A DNA stretch of 64,000 bases from Nematostella vectensis. Taxonomy: Eukaryota; Cnidaria; Anthozoa; Actiniaria; Edwardsiidae. This document shows, in pieces, positions 43,042 to 52,643 of this stretch. The notes beneath the pieces are model-generated. The model worked only from the letters and a program-made list of their open reading frames with translations, searched no databases and was not told the DNA's origin. The first letter of the stretch is position 1. Every line of letters begins with the position of its first letter. The position numbers and the translations under genes are program-made. Location of the stretch: NCBI RefSeq assembly GCF_932526225.1, contig NC_064045.1, positions 15,992,442-16,056,441 on the forward strand, written 5' to 3'.

Positions 43042-43049
43042 GCAAAGTC
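43042..43049. repeat. Target-site duplication, left copy (GCAAAGTC)
   Basis: GCAAAGTC is the last satellite sequence before the 17.1-kb insertion. It recurs as the first satellite sequence after it (60149-60156), while an uninterrupted monomer contains it only once (for example in aagcaaagtcaccatcgg). This is the signature of staggered-cut integration with an 8-bp duplication. Confidence 0.92.
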
Positions 43050-43629
43050 GGATCAATTGAGCTTTAGGGCCACGGCAGTAATATTAAGATACCCGATGGG
43101 GACCAATTGAGCTTTAGGGCCACGGCGGTAAAACAACGGGTAAATGAAAATACCCGATAAGAAAACCAACCCGTACCCGGTAATCGGGTAGATACAAAAC
43201 ATCGGGTAAAAATACCCAATAAAACATCGGGTAAAAATACCCGATAAAACATCGGGTAAAAATACCCGATAAAACATCGGGTAAAAATACCCAATAAAAC
43301 ATCGGGTAAAAATACCCGATAAAACATCGGGAAAAAATACCCGATAAAACATCGGTTAAAAAATACGGATCCAAAAATACCCGATAAAACATGGATCCTA
43401 AAACAACATCGGGTAAATACCCGATAAAACATCGGGTAAAAATACCCGATAAAACATCGGGTAAAATACCCGATAAATTATCGGGTAAAAAATACCGGAT
43501 AATAAACACTGATATACGATACCCAAAAGCGGGAGCTAGTGGTGACATATTAACACATTAATATTATTAATTCTTGGTTTCTTTTGATTGTACCTGAACG
43601 TGTGCGTGGGTCTATTTTTTGTGCGCGTT
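43050..43629 (+). repeat. Left terminal inverted repeat
   Basis: This repeat pairs in inverted orientation with 59590-60148. The order is: outer tip GGATCAATTGAGCTTTAGGG (43050-43069), a second copy of the tip (43100-43134), a GGGTAAATGAAAATACCCGATAAG-type linker, the palindromic 25-bp array (43201-43500), then a more diverged part ending in GTGCGCGTT. The matching inner part of the right TIR has indels, so the TIR arms have aged since insertion or were never perfect. Long peptide-like frames here (all three minus frames open for 99-144 codons) are an effect of a stop-free 25-bp repeat, not a gene. Confidence 0.85.
43201..43500. repeat. Subterminal array of palindromic 25-bp units (left)
   Basis: About 12 units of ATCGGGTAAAAATACCCGAT joined by AAAAC. 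The first seven begin at 43201, 43226, 43251, 43276, 43301, 43326 and 43351, exactly 25 bp apart; later ones are less regular. Each unit is an 8-bp inverted repeat (ATCGGGTA/TACCCGAT) around AAAA. Units near 43351-43400 are damaged (cggatcc, ggatcct). Clustered subterminal palindromes resemble transposase-binding arrays of some large DNA transposons; function here is inference. Confidence 0.85.
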
Positions 43630-44240
43630 GAATTTGAAACTACTGTCTAGTCTATGCAGAATGTATTGCTTTGGGCTTCGAACTGTGGCGCACTAAAACG
43701 GAAAAGTGTTCAAATATCATGGTCTTGAAAGGGGTTTTGATCCCACATTTCCGCTCAATTTTATGCCCAATTCCGCATCACACAGCTCTCTTGATTTCCC
43801 GTTAAAAAAAGAAAGGTAATAAATCCTGCATCCTTCACCGACGATTTTGTGCATGTCCGCAACCCGGGGGATGAAATAACCAATTTACGAAGAAATCTGA
43901 ACTTTAGATACATTTCAGTGTTCCTTTCAGTAGGCTGGAATAATAATTTTTTCAAAGGTTTCGAAATGTTCATTTCGAATGTAAACTTTATAAAACTATC
44001 GAGAACACGTAAATCCATTAAATTTTATCTGGAAAGGCCTTTAAATATAACCTTTCTGAGACTATCCATGACATGTTATTCCATTAAACGTTGCGTATAA
44101 GTATAGAAATGTCCATTAAACTTTATATTTAAGTCTAGAAATGTTCTTTAATTGAACCTTTATGTCCGAATTTTGCATACATTTACGTATTACAGACCCG
44201 TATGCAATAGTTTGATATCAATCATTTAAAAAATAAGCAC
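43630..44240. other. Unassigned interior sequence
   Basis: This stretch is AT-rich. From about 43930 to 44160 there are several diverged short direct repeats of the type gaaatgttcattaaac/gaaatgtccattaaac. Open frames of about 85 codons on both strands (43761-44018 minus, 43849-44100 plus) have no recognisable domain and no good splice context. I see no gene that can be supported. Confidence 0.4.
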
Positions 44241-44267
44241 ACACACCAATATACAAAAAATACACAC

Positions 44268-44273
44268 TTTATT
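44268..44273 (-). promoter_or_regulatory. Poly(A) signal AATAAA (minus strand)
   Basis: The plus strand reads tttatt. On the minus strand AATAAA is followed within about 25 nt by a T-run and a GTGTGTGTGC stretch (plus 44238-44262), the usual arrangement of a cleavage/polyadenylation site. It lies downstream of the candidate terminal exon at 44510-44579. Confidence 0.45.
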
Positions 44274-44509
44274 TAACTTTAAATGTACAATCAAATTCAC
44301 TGAGCTATCTCTATCTATAGGATATCCTATAATCCAATTATTTAGATCAATGAAACTCTAAGAATAAGAAAAGACTAGCCCGTGTTTGATGGAAATGCTT
44401 TTTTTCAAGAGGGATGCCTGCTTGTCCTACAGTAAACATTAGCACATACAAAACATTCCCAAATAACCTTTTAGCAATTACAAAAAAAGGTAGTAAATTA
44501 TATATCAAA

Positions 44510-44579
44510 CTACTGTATCTTCTTCTTCTTTGCTCCTTGACCAGCCCGTAGCATCCAGTGCATCATATTACTGCTGTGT
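44510..44579 (-). CDS. Candidate 3'-terminal exon of an unrecognised minus-strand gene
   Basis: On the minus strand a classic acceptor, CTTTTTTACAG, ends at 44580. After one phase-completing base the open frame reads HSSNMMHWMLRAGQ then GAKKKKIQ and a TAG stop at 44512-44510. A basic KKKK tail is the only notable feature. About 240 nt further on is an AATAAA (44273-44268) followed by a T/GT-rich stretch, as expected for a 3' UTR. The exon needs a preceding exon ending two bases into a codon. No family is recognised. This could still be chance, because the frame is only about 22 codons. Confidence 0.35.
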
Positions 44580-44585
44580 CTGTAA

Positions 44586-46921
44586 AAAAGTAAATAAAAT
44601 AACTTGTTTTAATAATAATTCGTACAGTGCACTAAAATCAAATATTTTTCCTGACAAATTTCAGTGGGAATGTATCTTTGTGGATTTGCAACAAACAATG
44701 CTTCATTTCTCAGTTGCAGGCTCTTGTGCTTTTAATAAAAAATAAAACATTATGTAGGCAGCTTTGAAAATTAAACCACTTACCATACCTAGGATTTCTT
44801 ATGTTTACATTCTAGTCATTCTTTAAAAAGCCCAATCATAGATTACGAATAACTGGGGAAGAATGGGTTTATGACCTTGAGATAAAAAAACAGTGGGAAG
44901 TAAAAATTTCCATACAAAACATCGCTGTATTTTTTGCACAACTTGGGGTACAAAAACTCGCTTCAAAATGCTATATTTTATAAAAATTTCGACCAAAGTT
45001 GGATTCACTCTAAAATGAAGGTATGAATCGAGGCGGTAGGCCTCTTGGTGTTATAGTACTAAAACTGCCTTCATTAAAAGCAATGATAAACTACCGGAAT
45101 TCCAGCTTATCATGCCAATCACCAATGTTTTATCAATGCTAAATCTTGGGGACCAATCTTGAGATATCAAGGATACACAGTTTCTAACATGGGGTTTCAA
45201 TAACTTTTAGAGTAGCAGGCTGTGCTTGGGAAATAGGCGGCTGGAGCCAGGCGCATACACAGGGGGTTTCCCCCTTGGCGAAAAGTGGGTCATTTCTTAT
45301 TAAGAAATCTTCAAATGCTAAGCTTTCTCCATATGATTCCTATGACTGCGCACCCCGGGGGTAGAAATAAAAGGATTTCTCTTTCATCGCAAACAAAATC
45401 CATAACAATTTACAGTGTCTATGAAAATCAACACATACATTGAATATGATCTGTGACTTGAATACTAAAGAGTGTCAATTGCCTGGTGATGTGCATCTAT
45501 GGTACCCAAAACTAATGAATTTCCACATTTTCATAGGGAAAGAGAAAAGTAACAAAAAATTTGACACTTATTTTTGTTGAGTATAATGATGAAGAAAAAT
45601 CCCTTTTCTATTATCAACTTTCCATTTATTTAGTTTTTTATGCATTTGTTACTTTCCTCTTCTGCTTTGCGAAATGATTTTTCAAGTTGTATGTATAGTG
45701 TAAATAAAACTGTAGAACTATTGTATTCTGTACACCTAGAAACAAGCAGAAAACACTAAATAAGGGTTAGTTTGTGTTTTAAAACAATTAGCAGGAAATG
45801 ATAAGATAAATTTAGAGTTAACATGTACTGGAAATTTCTAGAATAGTTTCTGCAATTAGAAAATGTTGCTTCCCTTGAGCTTGAATATAATATAAATAAA
45901 CATATATGTATGAAATTGCAGGTAACTTTTTAAGATTTTGTGTGATCCCAAGGTATGCAACTTGTATGTAAGGTCTAAAAATATCAACAAACTAGCATGC
46001 ATATTTGGTTCTGAAATCATAGTATCATACTTATACAACAACAAGACCAGCTAAAAGATCTGACATCAAGAGAAGCAGCACAAAGCAATATATCACTTAT
46101 TGCTAGGTGATTGAAAACTAGAGAACACATTTTATTATCTTCACACAATCAGTTTACATGTCTGGTCATAGTGGTTGTAAGGTTTGAAAATCTATGTATC
46201 GCGTAAACTCTCTTTGGCATGTTCTTGTAATTTCAAGGCAGAGATTCACTCTTTTTTAGGCGTAACGGATAAATGACTTGAAAGCAATATCTTATGCATT
46301 GACACTCGACCGTATGGAATGAAGCAATGTGTGAAATTTACAAATTATCAGTTGTGTTTCCTTCTCTATCCTCCTTGGTTCTATATGATTTAAGTGTTTT
46401 GGAGCCCTCAGAAATAATGCTAAAATCATCCTTCAGCCATGGAAGTGACCCCCTTAAAATACTGACATAACACCGAACCAAATATACCAACAGTTAACAG
46501 CTCCAGAGAAATTTATTCAAATTAAAATCTCACTGAGACGGCATTGATAGTGAAAATATTCAAGTAAACCGAAGGTATTTTGCAATCTAGGCCGACTATG
46601 TTTATATTGTTCTGTGATAATGACTGTGGCAAAACAGCAGAGTTTAAACCTCAGTGGCAACTGAGCATAGTCTTAAAAAAATCATTGATTTGTATAAAAT
46701 ATAAAACAATATGCATATAACAAGTGCGTAAGTATAAGATGTCTCCGCTGGCCAGATAAAATAAAACCGAAGGCTCTTTATCGGACGGCGAACGCTGATT
46801 CGAATGACATGATAAACTACTCAAAGGAAAAAGATCAGCTAAATTCGAAAGATTTCCTTTAAAAAACAGTAATAAACAAGCAAACAATAGACAGCAATCA
46901 GTCCCAATCAGTTAGGCTTAC
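44586..46921 (-). other. Possible intronic stretch, no clear gene
   Basis: This AT-rich sequence lies between the two best minus-strand exon candidates. A strong donor-like ATG-GTAAGTGG occurs on the minus strand near 44786-44778, but the possible micro-exon before it does not fit phase well. Around 45235-45365 there is a GC-richer patch with the short palindrome GGGGGTTTCCCCC and CACCCCGGGGG, possibly a decayed short transposon. Nothing else is supported. Confidence 0.3.
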
Positions 46922-47033
46922 CTGAAAGCCCTGATGCTCTCTTTCGGCTACAATTTCAGCGAGCTTTGTCTTCATTCTTACTGTTGAGTTCTCATGCAGT
47001 CGCTGGGTTTTCACTTTTAACGCTCTGTTATCT
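46922..47033 (-). CDS. Candidate internal exon of an unrecognised minus-strand gene
   Basis: On the minus strand the segment ends in a perfect donor, CAG-GTAAGC (46924-46917), and begins after a T-rich acceptor, TTTAATTTTGAAG. In between, one frame stays open for 37 codons with a coding-like, charged composition (DNRALKVKTQRLHENS, then a RMKTKLAEIVAEREHQGFQ end), compatible with an amphipathic helix or coiled coil. It could be part of the same transcript as 44510-44579, but the phases need at least one intervening exon. No domain family is recognised. Confidence 0.38.
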
Positions 47034-47039
47034 CTTCAA

Positions 47040-47303
47040 AATTAAAGCAATTTGATCAAAATGTTTTCATTGTTAGATTTGCCATCTGATTTGATGTGAT
47101 TGAAAGAAATAGCGCATCTTTTGAGAGGTTAGATGCAAACGTCGAACAAAGTCCCACATCTAAACACGCTCTGGTATGCGAAAAGCCCGCCGTGATAGTC
47201 ACGTGAAAACAATAGATACGCTTGCGCGTCACTTCCTCTCGCATGTGACTGACTTTCTCTCGGTCTCACCTAAGCTGGTGAAGCTGTATTATTACTGCTA
47301 AGG
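47040..47303 (-). promoter_or_regulatory. GC-richer, CpG-bearing patch, possible promoter or 5' region
   Basis: Upstream (on the minus strand) of the exon candidate at 46922-47033 there is a patch with CpGs, an E-box CACGTG (near 47200), GTGACGCGC and an ETS-like AGAGGAAGTG. The surroundings are AT-rich. This is compatible with a promoter for the minus-strand transcription unit, but motif presence alone is weak evidence. The 62-codon minus frame across it looks non-coding. Confidence 0.2.
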
Positions 47304-47308
47304 CTAAG

Positions 47309-47440
47309 CAGCGGCGTAGCCAGGGTTTTTAACAGGGAGGGGCCCAAAAGGTCCTTTCAAGAAATTTTCTCCTGTATTTTACATTTACCGCATTTCTGGC
47401 TGCTAGAAGGGGGGGGGCACCCCCCCTGGCTACTCCCTTG
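47309..47440. mobile_element. 132-bp MITE with 5-bp target duplication
   Basis: The ends are inverted: CAGCGGCGTAGCCAGGG (47309-47325) against CAAGGGAGTAGCCAGGG, the reverse complement of 47424-47440 (14 of 17 match). CTAAG occurs directly outside both ends (47304-47308 and 47441-47445). Inside is a G-run/C-run pair (GGGGGGGGGCACCCCCC). It has no coding capacity. It is a miniature inverted-repeat element nested in the large transposon. The CAGNGGCGTAGCC start resembles hAT-like tips, but a 5-bp duplication would be atypical for hAT. Confidence 0.65.
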
Positions 47441-47601
47441 CTAAGTTATCCTATAATAATGCGAATAACAATTTAGCATCGTTTTTCTCTATCCCACAAG
47501 TACAAAACACTTGGTTAAAGGAAACAGAAAATCCCGAATGCCTCCTGACATTTGCCTAAAAAAATGTGATGTTTAGAAACTCGTTTGAGTTTCACTGCTA
47601 G

Positions 47602-48141
47602 TAAACTACTCGATTCTAATACCAAAAACATTTTTTCTAAGTCCAACTAGTATAATGAAATTAAAGCTTATTTCTACTTAAAAATGATACTGACTATAAG
47701 TGCCCCACTTAAATGTAACTTAGAAATACTATTTGATTTAAGTAACATCTTGTATTTGTCTTGAATGTATTTAAATTCCTTATTTCGTCCAGTATTATCT
47801 TATTTTCGTTTGAAACACTCTTGTTTAACATAAAATAGCATTGTTCAAGCGGCCGCCCTTTATCTGTACTAGAAAAGGATACCACTTTACACATTCTGGT
47901 GCGCGTCCACCAGTCTCATACTTTTTAATACAAAAATGACCAGCATAAATATTATATATTTTTTTATTTCTACCAAATGTACAAATGTATAGTGAAACAT
48001 TATAATGATAATACAACATGGTTAGGCATATTCAGTGTTTGTCAGTTATGTAGATGGTACTGTCCGATAAATCTAGATTGTTTTGTAAACATAAACAACA
48101 ACATACTGCGCTTTAATCAGTAAAAAAATACTGTCGCGAAT
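47602..48141 (+). repeat. Inner inverted repeat, left arm (~540 bp)
   Basis: This arm matches 55068-55590 in reverse orientation along its whole length, with scattered substitutions and small indels (for example TCTAGATTGTTTTG/CAAAACAATCTAGA and ACCAGTCTCATACTTTTTAA/TTAAAAAGTATGAGACTGGT). The arms enclose 48142-55067. No clean target duplication is visible at the outer edges. It could be the TIRs of an older nested element or a palindromic duplication. Confidence 0.85.
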
Positions 48142-48320
48142 GCAATTTATATAACACTTGCTATTCTTGCTATAACAACTGAACAAAATGACTGGTTGAC
48201 TTTTTCGCTAGGTGTTTCACTAAACAATATTTTTGAGGAACGACATCCTCTAAAATTCAGAATAATCGTTTGAATAAATTTTAACATTGCCTGAATGAAA
48301 AAAAGAATTAGCGTACCCAC

Positions 48321-48451
48321 CAGCAACCTATAAAAATATTTCTTCTCTTCCGGTGCCCATATATGGGCAGTAGGAATCCTACCAATTCTTACCGCAGCGA
48401 CGTCAACGTCGACGTCGATGAACACATTACCCACTTGGCTCAAGTTGATGC
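48321..48451 (-). CDS. Weak candidate exon, minus strand
   Basis: On the minus strand, ATGTCACTCAG (acceptor-like) precedes a frame open across GINLSQVGNVFIDVDVDVAA and on through IWAPEEKKYFYRLL to a CTG-GTGGGT donor at 48321. A stronger internal donor, GCG-GTAAGA, lies at 48393-48391. The stretch includes a CRE-like repeated GACGTC cluster (48399-48417), so it may be a promoter instead of protein. No family is recognised. Confidence 0.2.
48399..48417. promoter_or_regulatory. Clustered GACGTC / CRE-like motifs
   Basis: The string CGACGTCAACGTCGACGTCG (near 48399-48418) contains two GACGTC palindromes and AACGTC in under 20 bp. Such ACGT cores are bound by bZIP (CREB/ATF) factors in animals. 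It sits in the only GC-rich island of the element. Function is inferred only. Confidence 0.25.
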
Positions 48452-48537
48452 CTGAGTGACATGGCCGAGCCGGAGATTATATCTCAGCCCAGCTAGCAGT
48501 GGAAATGAAAGTGGATACACAGCCTAGGAGGTGATTA

Positions 48538-48720
48538 ATGGCCGAACCGTGGTTAATTCCTGTCACGCTTTATAGTGTAGAGTGTTTTGTGTGCCCATTG
48601 TGCTCTGCTCTCATTGCTGTTTATAATTATTTTCCTTTTTGTGTTACTCAGAATGATGTTGCAACCCTATTCCAAGAATCAAAGCTTGAGCTGGCGGCGG
48701 TTCCGGTCAAGAAACAATGA
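48538..48720 (+). CDS. Weak small ORF / exon candidate, plus strand
   Basis: An ATG-initiated frame of 60 codons runs from 48538. Its second part (48652-48720, NDVATLFQESKLELAAVPVK then a stop) sits right after a textbook acceptor, TTTTTGTGTTACTCAG. The first part contains a hydrophobic stretch that could simply be intron. It lies in the same GC-richer island as 48851-49072, in the same orientation. No homology is recognised. Confidence 0.2.
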   Translation: MAEPWLIPVTLYSVECFVCPLCSALIAVYNYFPFCVTQNDVATLFQESKLELAAVPVKKQ

Positions 48721-48850
48721 AAACGCAATTGTCGGTTTATGGTAGTCGCGGGACAAAACAGACTTCCATTAATACAGGGCGAACGAGGCAGCGGAGGTCC
48801 TAGAGAGAGTAGATAGGGGCCAATCGCACGAGAATGCATGTTTCCTGTAG

Positions 48851-49072
48851 ACCGTGGTGCAGACGCCTAAAATTCATCCCCTCCAGAAGCCCGCGGACTT
48901 ATACCAGGCATATCACTTGTCGCTCTTCGGCAACAGTACTTCCGGCAGAAGGGAAGAGAATGCTCCACGTACAACATTGGCCCCTCCTATTACAAGGAGT
49001 AGAGGCAGAGGGGTGACGGTATCCGCGGCGGTTGGCTGGCCAACCGACGAAAGTAATGAATTCGCTATGTAA
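48851..49072 (+). CDS. Candidate 3'-terminal exon, plus strand (73 codons, unrecognised)
   Basis: A pyrimidine-rich acceptor, TTTCCTGTAG, ends at 48850 and the frame is then open for 73 codons to TAA at 49070-49072. The peptide starts TVVQTPKIHPLQKPADLYQA, has a basic serine/arginine-rich middle (ITRSRGRG) and ends DESNEFAM. Base composition is clearly GC-richer than the surrounding kilobases. An ATTAAA about 30 nt downstream could be a weak poly(A) signal. No domain is recognised and no convincing upstream partner exon was assembled. Alternatives are a processed gene fragment or chance. Confidence 0.3.
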   Translation, partial: TVVQTPKIHPLQKPADLYQAYHLSLFGNSTSGRREENAPRTTLAPPITRSRGRGVTVSAAVGWPTDESNEFAM

Positions 49073-49817
49073 AACTCTGATGCGTTTATTCGTCGATGTA
49101 TATTAAATTCATCCAATATAATTTTATGTCTATTATATCAGCCCCTTTCTTTTTCTTATGGATAACCAATTTCTCTTTCTTCCGCCACCCGTTCCGTTTT
49201 CTTTACCTCTGCATAGATGCCGTTTTTACACCAGGATCTAATTCCCTAATGTTTAATATGTCCTCGATTCACCTTCTCTATACTATCTAGCCTCCTTCAA
49301 AGCTTACCCCTCTGGTGTATGAAACTCCAGTTTGGTTACACTGTGCTGAGTTCAACCCCCTGTGCGCACGTACTCCACAAGCTAAATGGCTACACGACGA
49401 ATCTGCCCGAGTTAAGGGGACTTGGGATTTCAGCGCAAAACCATTAATTTTTACCCAAATTGACTAATCGTTCAGAAGCATAAAATACTGGACACGTTTA
49501 TTGCCAAAGGATGACCAGGCTCTTTTGAAAACAGTAATTTATATGGAATGTGTGAAGTATAACAAACATTTCAAAATTAGCTCAGCTTACTCGGCTCTTA
49601 TGACAACAGGAAATATACTAACGAACTCAATAAACTGAAAATTGTTTAAGAATAATAATCAGAAGCCTATCAGTTAGCCTACCTGTTAGCTAACCCTGCT
49701 ATAAAGCAAAGAATTGCTCTAACTCTACTAACAATAAGTAACCACATAATTATACAAATGCTGAAGAAAGAATTAAATTAATCAAATTTCGTAGTCAAAT
49801 GCAAAGGATTTAACAGG
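49073..49817. other. Unassigned AT-rich sequence
   Basis: I see no exon, repeat or structural RNA that can be supported in this stretch. Confidence 0.4.
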
Positions 49818-49946
49818 GTAAAACTGTGATCATAAATCCTACAGCTAATATAGAGGGGATAAATGCAAAACTGACATACGACTGTTTCCTATTAATGGCA
49901 AATATTAAAAAAAGGCTGTTTCTATAACAAAACTAGTCTGCGTCCA

Positions 49947-50410
<464 letters not shown>

Positions 50411-50674
50411 AAGTGATTGCCTTATCAGGCTGGTGGATCATTATATCCTAATAACAACTCTAACTTAATTTTATTGTTGACTATTTTGATGCTTTTTAAA
50501 ATGTGAGCTCGATGTTTAGACATGTACAATGAAGTCTAAAATGAACATAGCCATTGAAGATGATACGCGGAAGATGTTTTTTTATTACTTTTGTGTCTTC
50601 CCTTCCCTTTGTGTCTTCCCTTCGCTTGAACAGGTATTTTTCTAAGAAAGATCGCACTAGGTAGACCTCAAAAC

Positions 50675-50750
50675 TTGCTGACATTTGTTACATTTGCTGA
50701 CATTTGCTACGTACGCTGACATTTGTTACATTTGCTGACATTCGCTACCT
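50675..50750 (+). repeat. ~18-bp minisatellite (TGCTGACATTTGTTACAT), four units
   Basis: Four imperfect units alternate GTTACAT and GCTACGTAC endings. The equivalent site in the second duplicate (near 52068-52104) has two units, so expansion or contraction occurred after duplication. Confidence 0.8.
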
Positions 50751-50784
50751 GATCATAACTTCGGCAAAGATAATGAAACTCTAC

Positions 50785-50880
50785 CTAATTACTTCTTCTT
50801 AGTGTCTACTTCTTTGTCATTTTGGAACTCTGTACCTAATTACTTATTCTTAATGCCTACTTCTTTGTCATTTTGGAACG
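50785..50880 (+). repeat. ~48-bp tandem duplication inside the duplicated segment
   Basis: CTAATTACTTCTTCTTAGTG...CTACTTCTTTGTCATTTTGGAAC is followed directly by a near copy (CTAATTACTTATTCTTAATG...). It is present in both segmental duplicates (also about 52139-52234), so it predates that duplication. Confidence 0.75.
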
Positions 50881-51289
50881 AGTTCATCTTTCCTGGCAAC
50901 TTATCATGTTGCGCTGCCAAAAGCCTTTACGCGCTTATAGTGGATGATGCTATTCTTTGGGGAAAAGGATCTAGAGACTACGCACTTTTTCTATAACTTA
51001 GGGGTCAAAACTTATGTTGGTCTCACCTATTTTTCTTCTCTCTGAACGAGCACAGCGGCTTATTTAGGTCCCCCAACGGCCTTAGTAAACTACGAGAACA
51101 GAGTTGTTCCAAAACTAAGGGGCGGGTTGTTGGTTTCAGGGGGTAGTGAAGGGGTGGGGTTGGGGTGAGATGAGTTTGAATTAGAGTAAATCCTAAAGAT
51201 AAAACAAACATTGAAAATAAATGATATAGTGTCGTCTTTTATGAAGTATTTGACTTATCATTAAGTGAAACCACTTTAACACGGGTATC

Positions 51290-51576
51290 CCTATATTGAC
51301 TATACGGGGACGTGGATAAAGTAGGGTACAGTTTTTCCTTTTCTCTTTCTTACATTTGTGTATACAGTTGCCACCGCTTTTTTGTCATGGACAGGGCTCC
51401 GATTATATCAGTTTGCTTTCACATTAATCTCAAAGAATTACAGACCTTTAGCGGCACCTCTTTTGGGCCAAATACCCACCTCACCTGGCAAAATGTATAA
51501 TATTTTTAAATTTTGTTTTAAATTTTTATATAAGAGGGGTCTTTTACTTTTTACTTTTTAATTTCCGCTTAATATA
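51290..51576. other. Unique spacer between the two duplicates
   Basis: 287 bp present once, AT-rich, with an ATATTTTTAAATTTTG tract. No gene is supported. Confidence 0.4.
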
Positions 51577-52643
51577 GTAAAACTGTGATCATAAATCCTA
51601 CCGCTTATATAGAGGGGATAAATGCAAAACTGACATACGACTGTTTCAAATGTCGCAAATATGACAAAAATAGGCTGTATCTATAACAAAACTAGTCTGT
51701 GTCTGTCTGTCTGTCTGTCTAAAGTGATCGCCTTATCATTTATGTATGAAATTATACTAACTGCTATCCATTAGGAAGTCTCACGCTGGTGGGTCATTAT
51801 ATCCTAATAACAACTCTAACTTAATTTTATTGTTGACTATTTTGTTGCTTTTTCAAAATGTGAGCTCGATGTTTAGGCATGTACAATGAAGTCGAAAATG
51901 AACATGGCCATTAAAGATGATACGCGGAAGATGTTTTTTTATTACTTTTGTGTCTTCCCTCGTCTAATCTATAACAATATATTACCTTTTAATGATTTTC
52001 CAAGTCTTGTGCTCCGCTTGAACAGGTATTTTTCTGAGAAAGATCGCACTAGGTAGACCTCAAAACTTGCTGACATTTGTTACATTTGCTGACATTCGCT
52101 ACCTGATCATAACCTCGGCAAAGAGGATGAAACTCTACCTAATTACTTCTTCTTAGTGTCTACTTCTTTGTCATTTTGGAACTCTGTACCTAATTACTTA
52201 TTCTTAATGCCTACTTCTTTGTCATTTTGGAACGAGTTCATCTTTCCTGGCAACTTATCATGTTGCGCTGCCAAAAGCCTTTACGCGCTTATAGTGGATG
52301 ATGCTATTCTTTGGGGAAAAGGATCTAGAGACTACGCACTTTTTCTATAACTTAGGGGTCAAAACTTATGTTGGTCTCACCTATTTTTCTTCTCTCTGAA
52401 CGAGCACAGCGGCTTATTTAGGTCCCCCAACGTCCTTAGTAAACTACGAGAACAGAGTTGTTCCAAAACTAAGGGGCGGGTTGTTGGTTTCAGGGGGTAG
52501 TGAAGGGATGGGGTGGGGGTGAGATGAGTTTGAATTAGAGTAAATCCTAAAGATAAAACAAACATTGAAAATAAATGATATAGTGTCGTCTTTTATGAAG
52601 TATTCGACTTATCATTAAGTGAAACCACTTTAACACGGGTATC
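51577..52643 (+). repeat. Segmental duplication, copy 2
   Basis: This is the tandem partner of 49818-51289, separated by 287 bp (51290-51576) found once. It has only CTGTCTGTCTGTCTGTCT at the microsatellite site (about 51703-51720) and an extra ~45-bp segment after it (51737-51784). It also has a different sequence in the TCTTCCCTT region (51960-52015). It stops exactly where the LINE fragment starts at 52644. Confidence 0.88.

Larger units (their letters stand above)
1..43049 (+). repeat. Satellite array, ~545-bp monomer, left block (~79 copies)
   Basis: The block is an unbroken head-to-tail array. Landmark strings such as ggaggttacattcggg, caggatcctg, gtcatgacacacc and ggaatcgaacccggg recur about every 544-546 bp in the same order. 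Monomers differ by scattered substitutions and by the length of two A/T homopolymer tracts. The window begins inside a monomer, so the array continues to the left. Every monomer has a conserved BamHI-type palindrome, short direct and inverted copies of a GGTTACATTCGGG motif, and a tRNA-like segment on the minus strand. The 60-aa frame starting at TTG in many monomers is a by-product of near-identical copies and breaks whenever the T-run length changes. I do not recognise the satellite family. Confidence 0.97.

Noticed and set aside
43201-43500. CRISPR-like array
   Set aside because: Units are joined by a constant AAAAC with no unique spacers, the context is eukaryotic, and a mirrored copy sits at the other end of the element. 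These are TIR subterminal repeats.
43053-43548. Three overlapping minus-strand frames of 99-144 codons in the left TIR (YRVFLPDVLSGIF repeats)
   Set aside because: A 25-bp stop-free palindromic repeat opens all frames. No start context or protein logic.
45630-45709. Minus-strand frame LFTLYIQLEKSFRKAEEE... ending at TAA, after TTCTACAG
   Set aside because: It looks mildly coding, but is only about 25 codons, phase does not fit the exon at 46922-47033, and no supporting signal exists.
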